A DNA stretch of 64,000 bases from Emiliania huxleyi CCMP1516. Taxonomy: Eukaryota > Haptophyta > Isochrysidales > Noelaerhabdaceae. Under the pieces are notes generated by a model. That model did no database searches. It saw only the letters and a list, made by a program, of their open reading frames with translations, and was not told the origin of the DNA. The position numbers and the translations under genes are program-made. The stretch is taken from assembly GCF_000372725.1 (NCBI RefSeq), contig NW_005196310.1, forward strand, positions 298,346-362,345, read 5' to 3'. Numbering within the stretch: the stretch's first letter is position 1; every line of letters starts with the position of its first letter. Positions 40,937 to 51,606 of the stretch are shown here, in pieces.

Positions 40937-41614
40937 TCATGAAGTGCCCACAACGCCACCACTCTCAACGATGCGGTCGACCACGTCTCGGCAGTGGCCG
41001 CACCGCTCACCACCGCCGGTGGCCGACGGGCCCGGACGGTAGATCTTGAGGTCATCGTAGTGATAGCTCCACGGCTCGTCGCAGCGCTCGGACCATCGGA
41101 AGAAGGTGTAGCCGCACATATCGTCGGTCTCGTCGTTCCAGTGCTGGTGGCAGACGGCGAGCGTCTTGTTGCCGACGAGGATGATCACTGCTGTGTGCGG
41201 CCCCCCGGCCGTTCCCTCCCACAACCTGACACCGCATGAGGCCGTGTAGTTGTCGAACTGCAGCACGTCGCCCGGCTGCACACCGGCCGTGACGAAGGAG
41301 CCGTTGGCGTTCCACACCTCGTCCCAGCTGCCGGCTGGCGGCTCCACGGCAGCACCCCATACGTAGCACTCCGGGCGCTTCTTGTAGTCGTCGCCTGCGG
41401 CGGCGCCGCACATGCCACCGCCAGGGCTGCCGAGCGCCGCATCGCAACGCCACGGCGCGTCGCCGAGCGTCGACGAGACGGCGCACGCGGCCAGGTCCCA
41501 GCAAATACCGGTGGTGCGGTCCTCGAAGCATGCGGTGTTCGTGCCTGCGCCGTCCCTCGCATACGCCAGCACCTGCTGTGCCGGCGACCCGCTCGTGGCG
41601 GCAAGCGAGAACAT
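40937..41614 (-). CDS. Secreted Cys-rich protein with NlpC/CHAP-like fold, tentative
   Basis: Single exon, about 225 residues. The core VQPGDVLQFDNYTASCGVRL, GGPHTAVIILVGNKTLAVCH and a late DLKIYRPGPSA pattern resembles papain-like amidase folds: 'GD.LQF', a 'HTAV' strand carrying the active His, and a short 'IYRP' end. Cys near the N-terminus (TACFEDRTTGICWDLAAC) may include the nucleophile or be disulfides. No obvious signal peptide in this start; the true start may be a few codons off. Divergent from the small heat-shock-like gene, 145 bases apart, with an A6GA5 tract between. Confidence 0.45.
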   Translation of the reverse strand: MFSLAATSGSPAQQVLAYARDGAGTNTACFEDRTTGICWDLAACAVSSTLGDAPWRCDAALGSPGGGMCGAAAGDDYKKRPECYVWGAAVEPPAGSWDEVWNANGSFVTAGVQPGDVLQFDNYTASCGVRLWEGTAGGPHTAVIILVGNKTLAVCHQHWNDETDDMCGYTFFRWSERCDEPWSYHYDDLKIYRPGPSATGGGERCGHCRDVVDRIVESGGVVGTS

Positions 41615-41759
41615 TGCGAAGCCCGTTTTCTTTTATAAAGCGCAGCACTCTTCGCGCGCCCTCGGTTGGGGAGAGAACGAGGAGCTCAGGAAGGCAAGCA
41701 AAAAAGAAAAATCCGCGGCTGCATCCTCGCCCACGCCCCCGCCAGCGAGCTTGCGACAA

Positions 41760-42177
41760 ATGGCCTCGTCCTACGAGTCAACGCTCGAGTACATCATGGC
41801 GTCCGACGAGAAGGGCTACCACTTCACCATCTTCTCGGACATCAAGGAGCCTGCCACCGCGCAGGTCGAGATCGCCGAGGTGACGCAGCTGCCGCCCGCA
41901 CCCACGAGCGCGCTTGTAGCTGGCTTCACCCAGCCTGTCCCGATAGGTCTCGGTCGAGGGCAAGCCGAGCGTGCATGCCATGCAGATCAGCGGTATGAGC
42001 GAGGAGGCAGATCCGCACCTGAAGGAAGGTGCGCCCGACCCACTGCACCGCTCCAAGGGCGAGCGTGTGCCGTTTGGGTCGATCCTGCTTCCGCGCGGCG
42101 CGGCGACCGACGCCACGCTGGTCACCATCGACGCGGGATCCACCGCTGGCCTCGTTGTCTCCGTGCCGAGAAAGTGA
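41760..42177 (+). CDS. Small heat-shock (HSP20)-like protein
   Basis: Two exons, 41760-41915 and 41947-42177 (128 residues). The end FGSILLPRGAATDATLVTID then GSTAGLVVSVPRK is the alpha-crystallin signature (F.R...LP......I.A....G.L.V.VPK), and YHFTIFSDIKEPATAQVEIA with VSVEGKP fits the first strands. It would act as an ATP-independent chaperone. The two parts are in different frames; joining CTT|GTAGCT to GATAG|GTCTCG removes only 31 bases, an exceptionally short intron. A frameshift is the other explanation. Confidence 0.55.
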
Positions 42178-42512
42178 TTGCGCACCCATGCTCTCTGAGA
42201 TATGTCCTCTCGTCGCTTCACGTCCGCTTGTTAGTAAACATATGTTAGACGCGCTGGCCGGTGTGCTGATCTGCCGTGATTAAACGCGTGTGTTAAGAGC
42301 ACACATGTACATGTATGATAGGGTCGATATCTCAAACAGCACGTGATCTCAATCGTCCACGCGTCAGTGTGGCACTGCCAGGCGACCCCGGGAGACACGA
42401 CCAACGGTTGAACCCTCACCAAGACGCGAGAGCGAGACACACCAGCCCCCGTACCCGGGCCGTAGAAGTGCGTCGCCGGTCGTCAGCCTCAGGATCGCGC
42501 TACGCAGCGCAC
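42178..42512. other. Convergent intergenic region, no gene seen
   Basis: 3' flanks of the small heat-shock-like gene and BUD23. Nothing further stood out. Confidence 0.4.
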
Positions 42513-43723
42513 TCAGAACCGAACCTTTGACCGCTTGCGCGCGGTATACTTTGAGTCGGCGCGCACCACCGCGCCGCGCCGCCGCTGCACCTCCTTCTTC
42601 TGGATGACCCACTCGCGCGACTTGGTCGTGGCGCGCCCGTCTCTGCGCCCATAGCTCCGCTTGCCTGGCCGCTGGCGCGCCTCGTTCCGCACACCGCCGC
42701 CGCCGCCGCCGGCCGCCGCCTCTGCCGCCCTCTCGTGCTGGTGCAGACGCGCCTGCGAGGGGAGGGTGGGCGGGTGAGGGGAGAAGGGGGGGGGGGGGGG
42801 GTTAATGGCTAGTGGGGGCGCGGCGCCTGCGGCATGCTGAAGCTGGGGTCGGGCGGGCCGGCGAGCAGCACCAGGAAGAACTTCTTTGCCTGGAGGGGGG
42901 GGGGGGGGGACTCGGTGCGGCCGCCAAAGGGGTGTGTGTCTTGCGGCTGCCTCTCGGAGGTGTCTCGGAGGCGTCTCGAACGTGTCTTGGTGGTCAGGCG
43001 CGACACGTCCTCTCGCCGTAGGACGAGCGGCGGAGGGGCGGTGCACTCCCGAGGGGTCTGCAAGGTCTCGGGTCGGTCCGCCGCCGGACGAGTCTGTCTC
43101 GGAAGTGTCTCGGGCGTCTCGGAAGAAGGCACCTTGGAGGAGTGCGGAAAGTCGACGACCAGGCCGCCCCCAAAGCCGGCGCGCATGGCCGACGCGGTGA
43201 GCAGCTGCAGCTGGTCGCCGTCCTGAGGGTAGAACTGCAGCGCCGCGCGGCCGCCGCGGCGCAGGCACTTGTACAGCGACTGGAAGAAGGCGAGCAGCCG
43301 CTGCCGCGGGTTGCACTCGGCGTGGTCCGAGTAGCAGAGCCACTGCACGGCCGAGATCGAGATTGCGCCATCAAACATGCCCTGTCGGAAGGGGAGGCCG
43401 CAGCCCATGTCGTGGTGGCACAGGTCTCCCTCGACCTCGCGGCTCTGAGCGACATTCAGCATGTCGCGCGAGATGTCGCAGCCGACCCACTGGTGGCCCG
43501 CCTCTTCGAGCACCTCCCCAGACAGGCCGGTCCCACAGCCGACGTCGAGGAGCAGGCACTCCTCGTCCTCGGGAAGGCAGAGCATCTCGAGCGCGCGCTC
43601 CGCCATCTGCGTCTGGATATCGATCATCCGCGACGAGTGCAGGTACTTGGCCGCCTCGGACTCGTTATAGAAGACATCGGGCGGCGCCTGCTCCTCCGGA
43701 CGACACTTTGACGACGAGGCCAT
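42513..43723 (-). CDS. BUD23: BUD23-type 18S rRNA (guanine-N7) methyltransferase
   Basis: Three exons: 43723-43133, 42889-42827, 42752-42513 (297 residues). It opens PPDVFYNESEAAKYLHSSRM, as in BUD23/WBSCR22, then LLLDVGCGTGLSGEVLEEAG (SAM motif I), GAISISAVQWLCYSDHAECN, AKKFFLVLLAGPP in the short second exon, and the basic tail KSREWVIQKKEVQRRRG with ADSKYTARKRSKVRF. All are family hallmarks. It methylates a guanine of the small-subunit rRNA during ribosome assembly with TRMT112. The second intron has a GC donor (CAG|GCGCCG). The first intron has GTGTCTC-rich repeats. Divergent from the ankyrin/U-box gene. Confidence 0.92.
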
Positions 43724-43857
43724 TCACGCGCGCGCTGCTGCCCTAGGGCTCGGAGACGTCCGGCGAGGGCGGAGCGTGGCCACCCTAGGCAGCGCGAAAA
43801 AGAATTTTTAGCGGCGTGTCAAAAAGAAAAAAATCGGGCACGGCTGAGAGCCCTGCC

Positions 43858-46800
43858 ATGAACGCCATCAGCCCGACCATGCTCGCCGACTTGCGCCGGG
43901 GCGACCTGGCCTTGCTGCGCGCCCTCCTGGCCGGGCGGACGCGCGGGCCGGCGCTCACGGCCCTGCTCGACGCGCGGATCGAGGCCGAGAGCCAGTTCAC
44001 GCTGCTTGCCTTTGCCGCTTACTACGGGCAAGCCGACGCGGTGCGGCTGCTGCTCGAGAGCGGTGCGAGCGTGGGGGCGACGACGGCTGGCGGCGGCTCC
44101 ACCGCGCTGGTCATCGCGTGCCAAGAGGGCCAGCTCGGCTGCGTTCGGCTGCTTCTCGGCGCCAACGCTGACGCCGACCAAGCCAAGGGTGACGGCGCCA
44201 CGCCGCTGTGCATCGCGTGCCACAAGGGCCAGCTCGAGTGCGTGCGGCTGCTCCTCGGCGCCAGCGCGGCGGTCAACCAAGGCACGGAGGACGGCACCAC
44301 GCCGCTGTACATCGCGTGCTGGGTCGGCCACCTCGAGATCGCCCGGCTGCTCCTCGGCGCCAGCGCGGCGGTCAACCAAGCCATGGGTGACGGCGCCACG
44401 CCGCTGTTCACCGCGTGCCAGAAGGGCCATCCCCAGATCGCCCAGCTGCTCCTCGAGGCTGACGCGGCGGTCGACCAGGCCAAGAATGACGGCACCACGC
44501 CGCTGAGCGCTGCGAGCATGGATGGCCAGATCGACTCCGTCCGTCTGTTGCTCGCCGCCGGCGCTGCGGTGAACAAAGCAGACACTTGCGGCTTCACACC
44601 GCTGCTCGTCGCGTGCCAGGAGGGTCACCTCATGTGCGCCCGGCTGCTCGTCGGCGCCAGCGCGGCGGTCAACCAAGTCACGGGTATCGGCGCCACGCCG
44701 CTGTGCATCGCGTGCCACGAGTGCCGCCTCGAGTGCGTCCGGCTACTCCTCGGCGCCAGCGCGGCGGTCAACCAAGCCAAGGACGACGGCGCCACGCCGC
44801 TGTTCATTGCCTGCGAGAAGGGCCAGCTCGAGTGCGCTCGGCTGCTCCTCGGCGCCAGCGCGGCGGTAAACCAAGCCAAGGACGACGGCGCCACGCCGCT
44901 GTACAGGACGGCACCACGCCGCTGTACATCGCGTGCTGGGTCGGCCACCTCGAGATCGCCCGGCTGCTCCTCGGCGCCAGCGCGGCGGTCAACCAAGCCA
45001 TGGGTGACGGCGCCACGCCGCTGTTCACCGCGTGCCAGAAGGGCCACCCCCAGATCGCCCAGCTGCTCCTCGAGGCTGACGCGGCGGTCGACCAGGCCAA
45101 GAATGACGGCACCACGCCGCTGAGCGCTGCGAGCATGGATGGCCAGATCGACTCCGTCCGTCTGTTGCTCGCCGCCGGCGCTGCGGTGAACCAAGCAGAC
45201 ACTGACGGCTTCACACCGCTGCTCGTCGCGTGCCAGGAGGGTCACCTCGTGATCGCCCGGCTGCTCGTCGGCGCCAGCGCGGCGGTCAACCAAGCCACGG
45301 GTATCGGCGCCACGCCGCTGTACGTCGCGTGCCATAAGGGCCAGCTCGACGTGCCCAGCTGCTCCTCGGCGCCAGCGCGGCGGTCAACCAAGCCAAGGAC
45401 GACGGCGCCACGCCGCTGTTCATTGCCTGCGAGAAGGGCCAGCTCGAGTGCGCTCGGCTGCTCCTCGGCGCCAGCGCGGCGGTAAACCAAGCCAAGGACG
45501 ACGGCGCCACGCCGCTGTACATCGCGTGCGAGAAGGGCCAGCTCGAGTGCGCCCGGCTGCTTCTCGAGGCCAGCGCGGCGATCAACCAAGCCAAGGGTGA
45601 CGGCGCCACGCCGCTGTGCATCGCGTGCCACAAGGGCCAGCTCGAGTGCGTGCGGCTGCTCCTCGGCGCCAGCGCGGCGGTCCAAGGCACGGAGGACGGC
45701 ACCACGCCGCTGTACATCGCGTGCTGGGTCGGCCACCTCGAGATCGACCGGCTGCTCCTCGGCGCCAGCGCGGCGGTCAACCAAGCCATGGGTGACGGCG
45801 CCACGCCGCTGTTCACCGCGTGCCAGAAGGGCCACCCCCAGATCGCCCAGCTGCTCCTCGAGGCTGACGCGGCGGTCGACCAGGCCAAGAATGACGGCAC
45901 CACGCCGCTGAGCGCTGCGAGCATGGATGGCCAGATCGACTCCGTCCGTCTGTTGCTCGCTGCCGGCGCTGCGGTGAACAAAGCAGACACTTGCGGCTTC
46001 ACACCGCTGCTCGTCGCGTGCCAGGAGGGTCACCTCATGTGCGCCCGGCTGCTCCTCGAGGCCAGCGCGGCGGTCAACCAAGTCACGGGTATCGGCGCCA
46101 CGCCGCTGTACGGTGCGTGCCACGAGTGCCGCCTCGAGTGCGCCCAGCTGCTCCTGGAGGCTGACGCGGCAGTCAACCAAGCCAAGGACGACGGCGCCAC
46201 GCCGCTGTTCATTGCCTGCGAGAAGGGCCAGCTCGAGTGCGCTCGGCTGCTCCTCGGCGCCGACGCGGCAGTAAACCAAGCCAAGGACGACGGCGCCACG
46301 CCGCTGTACATCGCGTGCGAGAAGGGCCAGCTCGAGTGCGCCCGGCTGCTTCTCGAGGCCAGCGCGGCGATCAACCAAGCCAAGGGTGACGGCGCCACGC
46401 CGCTGTTCATCGCGTGCCAGAACGGCCAGGTCGAGTGCGCCCGGCTGCTTCTCGAGGCCAGCGCGGCGGTCAACCAAGCCAACGTCAACGGCGCCACGCC
46501 GCTGTACATCGCGTGCGAGACGGGCCAGTTCGAGTGCGTTCGATTGCTCCTCGGCGCCGACGCGGCAGTCAACCAAGCCAGGGAGAACAGCGTCACGCCG
46601 CTGCACATCGCGTGCTACCATGGCCACCCCGCCATCGTGCTCCGCTTGCTGCGGGCGGGCGCAGACACAGCGGCGTGCGATGCGAACGGCAAGACGGCGC
46701 TGCAGCTGGCCAAGGAGGAGGGCCACGCCGAGTGCGAGCGCGCACTTGTGGCGGCGGCGAGGGAGGCGAAGAGAGCGGAGATTGAGGCGAAGGTGGCGAG

Positions 46801-47368
46801 GGCAGTGGCCGAGAGGGCGGCGGCAGAGAGGGTGGAGGCCGAGAGGGCGGCCGAGGAGACTGCGGCGGCGCTGCTGGCGGAGGAGGAGGCGGGGAAGTGG
46901 CCCGAGGAGAAGAAGACGGCCAAGAAGAGGGGCAAGAAGAAGAAGAAGGGCGGCGGGGGAGGCGCTGGGCCGTCGCAAGAGGCCGAGGCGCCGGCAGAGG
47001 AGGCGGCAGAGGAGGCGGTGGCGGCTGCGGAGGAGGCGGAGCTTGCGGCGGCGCTCGAGGAGAGCGTGAGGGTGGAGGAGGGGAGGCGGGCGGCGGAGGC
47101 GCAAGGGCCGTCTTCGGCCGCAGAGGCGCCGGCTCCGAGGGAGGAGGAGCCGCCGGCCGACTTCATCTGCCCGATCACGACCGAGCTCATGAGTGACCCG
47201 GTGATGGCGGCGGACGGGCATTCGTACGAGCGGTCGGCGATCGAGCGCTGGCTCGCGACCAAGTCGACGAGCCCGATGACGGGCGAGGCGCTCGTGCACA
47301 GCTTCCTCGCCGCCAACCACACGCTGCGCCGGCAGATCCGGGAGTGGGAAGAGGCGAACGCATGCTGA
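43858..47368 (+). CDS. Ankyrin-repeat U-box E3 ubiquitin ligase, two frame breaks
   Basis: About 28 ankyrin repeats of 33 codons (GATPLYIACEKGQLECARLL then LGASAAVNQAKDD) are followed by a charged coiled coil (residues like REAKRAEIEAKVARAVAERA), a Lys-rich stretch, and a C-terminal U-box: DFICPITTELMSDPVMAADG then HSYERSAIERWL. Ankyrins pick the target and the U-box recruits a ubiquitin-loaded E2. The frame changes near 44905 (GCTGTACAGGACGGC) and near 45350 (CTCGACGTGCCC), each inside an otherwise intact repeat, and one repeat near 45680 lacks two residues. Blocks of several hundred bases are nearly identical (for example 44290-44520, 44915-45150, 45700-45930), so misassembly is as likely as decay. 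Start chosen at the ATG of MNAISPTMLADL. Confidence 0.8.
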
Positions 47369-48606
47369 AGAGCGCAGCGCCGCCCGCCACCGTCGGCCGT
47401 CGGCTCACACTCACACCGTCCCGGGACTGCTGGGACTAGCGGACTACGCGCCCTGAGAGGACGGCGACCTCGTTGCGCATGGAACAAAAAGGGAGAGTCG
47501 GTCTGAGCGCTGAGGGCCTGAGCTGCGGCCTGAGCGCTGAGGGGGCCTGGCTGAGGGGGTGTTTTCGGTGGACGGTGGACTAGTTGCAAAAAGTCTGTGG
47601 TGCAAAACCCGCCCAAAACTACCAAAATCGCTGTCACGGCCAGCTCGGCACTATCTACTCAAAAAAAGTGACGTAGAGCACCCACTTTTTAAGCGTTCGC
47701 CGCATACACAAGGTCCGCCTGCGTGCGGCGCCAGCTTCTCAGGGCCGTAGCGCGAAAAACGACGGAGGAGATGCATCCTAGCTGTCGCCGCCGAAGGCGA
47801 CTCGACGCCGCTGAGATCGGAGATCAAGCTCTGACAGGTCACACGTCGCTCCTTTGACGCCGACGTGACTCACCCGTGCAGAGCGCATCAGGACACGGTC
47901 TCGACGCGCTCGGTACGACGCCTGCGACCCGTCTCGGGTCAGGTGGCACGACGCTCATCGCGCCTGCCAGCGCTGCCGTGCAGGTTGCCACGACAAGGTT
48001 GAGCACGCTTCTATACGCTCGCCCAGCCTTCCTTTCCATCCCATTAGGCAGCCTGGGAACGGTGGCGGTCAGAGGCAAAGCCTGCGAGGGGTGGTGGAAC
48101 CACATGTCACGGCCACCGCCGGCTCGACGCGACGATAGCCTCCGGAGGCTGACTTTGAGGCACCATCATCGGACGATGTCGACGATTTGGGTCGCTCTCG
48201 CGGTATCCAGGTAGCCCCCCATACTAGTATCACCAGCCATGGCCTCAGGGAGCGCGGGCGAGGGCGCTGGGAGCAACACGGACAAAAAAAACATCAAAAG
48301 TGGTCTCATTGTGACACCACCCGTATTTGCAACTAGTCGGTGGACGGACGGTGCGGCTTGTGTGCGCGAAAAGAATACTAATTTTTTGCGGTTATTTTTT
48401 TGGCTTTTGCGTTTTTGCCGCCCGCGCCCCTGGACTGTGGACTCCCAGAAGTCTCCACCGGCACCGCCCTGTTTGCACAGAGGCTCTAGCTGAGTCCTGA
48501 GTCTGCTCTGACAGAGGTTCGCGCTGCTCCAGTGACGAGTGAGCAGTGTGCTATGCTCCACACTCCGCTGCTCCTGTGACTCGGCGCATCATGCCGCACA
48601 CTCACG
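47369..48606. other. Intergenic, no gene seen
   Basis: Only short, low-similarity open frames. A GCCTGAGCGCTGAGG unit is repeated twice at about 47502-47545. Confidence 0.45.
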
Positions 48607-50428
48607 TCAGACACATATGCGCCGTGGTCGGTCTCCGCCCCCCGTGCCCTGCGACTCCCAAGGCTCAGCGCCACTAGTAACGGCGGAAAGATCGATGGGC
48701 TCCCCCCTCAGCACTGAAGGCTCGGCGAGGCCCGCGCCTGTCTTCCCTTTGCGGAGAGCTGTGAGGCGGCGGCGCGGCCGTGCAGGCGCCGCTCTACTCA
48801 AGGGCCGCGAGCGAGAAGGCCGCGTCGAGCGCAAGGGGCGAGAGGGCGGAGGGGCGAGAGGGCGGAGGGGCGAGAGAGCGCGCGGGGAGGGGGGGGGGAC
48901 GGCGGGCGCGGGCGCTCTCGCTCGCTCCGCGACGAGCTGCCGCCCCTGCCGCCGCGCCGCCGCTCGCCGCTTCGCCTCGAGCGCGTGCAGCGCGTCGAAC
49001 TGCTCCCAGAGAGGTCGCTTGAGCGGCACGACGCCCGCCTGCGCGCCGCGGGGCAGCAGCCGGAGCCACGAGAGGAGGTCCGAAGGCTCAGAGGTGGCAG
49101 ACGCGCCCTCGTTCTCCTTCTCGTCTTCGGGGCTTGCCGCCGCCTCGTCCGCCGCCGCCAGCCAGCTCGCCTCTGCCTCTGCGGCGGCGGTGGCCGCGTC
49201 CGACGCCGAGTGGGTGCGCCCCTTGCGGAAGGGGCGCAGCGACCCCTTCGGCGGGGCTTCGTGCGGGTCGAGAGGCGCCCACGGGTCCCACGTCACGGAG
49301 GTCGGGCTCGCGCCGCCAGCCGCCGGCCGCGCGCCGCAGCGTGCGCCGCCAGCCTCGCCGCGCGCGGCTTGAGCGCTGTCGGAGGCCGGCGGGGCGTGCT
49401 CGGAGGTCTCGGCCCGCTCCTGCAGGGGAGGGGGGAGGAAGGGGGCAAGCTCGGCCGTGTGCGCCTCGTCGGAGGGAGGGCTCCGGCCGGGGGTGCGGGG
49501 AGAGGCGGGTGGTGGTGGTGGTGGTGGTGGTGGTGGTGGGGGAGGGGGGGGGGGGGGGGAGGGGAGGAGGAGGAGGAGGGGAGGAGGAGGAGGAGGGGAG
49601 GGGCTGCCCTCGCGCCTCGAGCAGCAGAGTCGCCTCCGTCGCGTCGCCGCCCGCCCAGCCTTCCGCGGGCTCCTCCCACCCGCCGCCGCCGTCGTCCGCG
49701 GGCTGCCAGGTGTCGTCGTCGTCCTCGTCGCGCATCGCGACCGTCCCGTCGTCGCCGCCCTCCTCGCTGCCGCCGCCGAACGCCGCCGCCGCGCCGGCCG
49801 CCGAGCGCGCGTTTGGGGTGAAGCCCGCTCGGTCGGCGGGGGAGAGGGCGGCGAGGACGTGGGGCGGGAGGTAGACGTTGGGCAGCAGCAGCGCGCCCGA
49901 CGCGTGCACCACACACGAGTGCATCTTGTACTCGCTCTCGCCGCCCGCGCCGGAGGAGGAGGGGCCTCCCCCCAAGAATGGCGTGCGCGAGAGGGTGAAG
50001 GCGGACGTGTCGGGCGCGCCGCGCGTCGGCGCGAGCGAGATGTTGGCCACCTCCTGGAGCGTGTCGTCGAGCGTCAGCCACGCGTCCTCCGCCGCCATCT
50101 CGACGACGTCGCGGTCGGTCCCGTCCTCTGCAATCGAGGCGGCCTGCCTTGCGACCCGCTTCTGCTCGACGACCTGGTTAAGCACTTGGTAGACGAGGGT
50201 GTAGAGGTGCTCCACCTTCTTCGAGTAGATGCAGGTCGAGCCCTGGATCAGCAGCGCCGCCTCTGCAAAGTTCAGCGTCGTCCCGTCGTCGAACGAGATT
50301 GTGATCGACTCGAGCTCGCCGAGGTACTCCTCGAGCTCGCTCGCGATGTCGATCGACCAGTTCTGCGCGAGGTCCCGGATGGGCTCGAGCAGGTGCGCGT
50401 AGCGCGCATCAGAGCCCTGCGTCGCCAT
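48607..50428 (-). CDS. NCAPH2: Condensin-II complex subunit H2
   Basis: Two exons, 50428-49616 and 49419-48607 (about 541 residues). The N-terminus RYAHLLEPIRDLAQNWSIDI, ELESITISFDDGTTLNFAEA and ALLIQGSTCIYSKKVEHLYT is highly characteristic of condensin-2 H2. In exon 2, DPWAPLDPHE and RPFRKGRTH match the conserved 'DPW..LDP....KPFRKG' block, and LWEQFDALHALEAKRR follows. The protein is the kleisin that closes the SMC2/SMC4 ring for chromosome compaction. The intron has a GC donor (GAG|GCGCGA) and is made of (GGT)n and (GGA)n. The last 100 residues are low complexity, and the animal winged-helix C-terminus is not obvious, so a 3' exon may be missing. Confidence 0.85.
49505..49610 (+). repeat. 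Intronic (GGT)n and (GGA)n low-complexity tract
   Basis: About ten GGT units, a G-run and many GGA units within the intron of the condensin-II H2 gene. The His- and Pro-rich frames across it are not coding. Confidence 0.95.
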
Positions 50429-50535
50429 TTTCGGCCGAGGAGGATGCGGGAGGCTTGGCGGCTGGCGGTCCGAGTCCGAAGGCGACCGTTAGTCAAGCGA
50501 GTGAGCAGCGAAAAGAATTTTACAATTCTCCCCGC

Positions 50536-50645
50536 GCACAACGTCCTCCCATCCCTCCCTTGGGTTGTCTGTTTTCTTTCTTTCTTTCTTTCTGTCCTCC
50601 CATCCCTCCCTTGGGTTGTCCGTTTTTTCTTTTTTTGCTGGCGCG
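50536..50645 (+). repeat. R1 dispersed repeat, two tail copies
   Basis: The tail GTCCTCCCATCCCTCCCTTG occurs twice in tandem (about 50542 and 50597) with (CTTT)n between, about 110 bases upstream of the condensin-II H2 ATG and opposite in sense to it. Confidence 0.85.
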
Positions 50646-51606
50646 AAAAGAATTTCATTCTATACTCAAACGAGACATCATCTGTCCAGCGTCCACCCAT
50701 ACCGCGTTGGTGTCCAGTCCGAGCCTGGCTGTTCTTCACCTTCCTACATACATACATAAACGAGAGTGCGCAGTGGCCAGAGACAGCAGCCTCCCGCAGA
50801 GCGCAGTCCGAGGCGACCGTTACTCCGTTAGCATTTTTTCTTCTTGTCACGGATCTTCAAACGAGCGTGCGATGCCGTGATGCAGTGCGAAAATCCCTGT
50901 GAGCTGTGTGGTGGTGGCGTGGCCGCCGTTCTCCCATACCACCCACCCTGGCAGCTAGCTGCTAGGGCCTTATCTTTTCTCGGCGAATTTGCGTTGACGT
51001 CGAAAGAGAACGCGGCAAAAGAGCTCCTTATCAGCTGGTCGGCCGCCATGTGGGCCTCCGGGCCCGCTGCGGCGGCGCGGCCGGTCGAGGCCGGGCTCGG
51101 CCCGGCCCGCGACGGCTGGCCGCCGACGAGCGCGCTCGCGCTGCTCGTCAAAATGGCGGCGGTGGCGATTGCGGCGACAAAAGTTCAGTCGTACAGCGCT
51201 CAACGCTCAGGCGTCTGTCGTCTGTTGTCGCATTTCGCACACGCGCGCGCCGCGCGACCCGCGTCGCTCCGCGAGGGCATGAGCCTTCCGCGATTCGATC
51301 CCGCAGCCAAAAAAGCTGCTCGCGCTCGAACCGACTCCGCCATCGCGGCCGCAGCTGTTGAGCTCTCCAGAAGACTGGTGCCTCATATGCTGCCTCCCTG
51401 CGGATGCTGCCGGCGAAGGAAGAATAATAATACAGTACTCGAAAACAAAGGTAAGGATTGGCGCGCACTGGCACTACCACAGGTACCAACAAAGCTAGGA
51501 AAGGTGCGTCTCTCCTGGTGTCGGCGTTCACCATGCCGCGATTCTTCGTCGTCCCCTATCTGTCTATATCACCTCCATCCATAGCGCCCTCCCCGCCTCT
51601 CTCTCA
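50646..51606. other. Intergenic with R3 and R1-like fragments, no recognised gene
   Basis: Bases about 50684-50752 are R3, inverse to 33473-33545. Bases about 50890-50945 resemble the R1 core (AAAATCCCTGTG...GTGGTGGCG). A 246-codon plus frame at 50844-51584 has no recognisable domain. Bases near 51460-51490 share a 28-base core, inverted, with about 8628-8656. Confidence 0.45.
50684..50752 (-). repeat. R3 dispersed repeat, copy 2
   Basis: Inverse of 33473-33545, roughly 90% identical by eye. Confidence 0.85.

Noticed and set aside
45242-47320. 692-codon minus-strand open frame across the ankyrin gene
   Set aside because: Mirror image of the ankyrin repeat array (VDRRAGAEEQP runs); the plus strand holds the ankyrin and U-box motifs.
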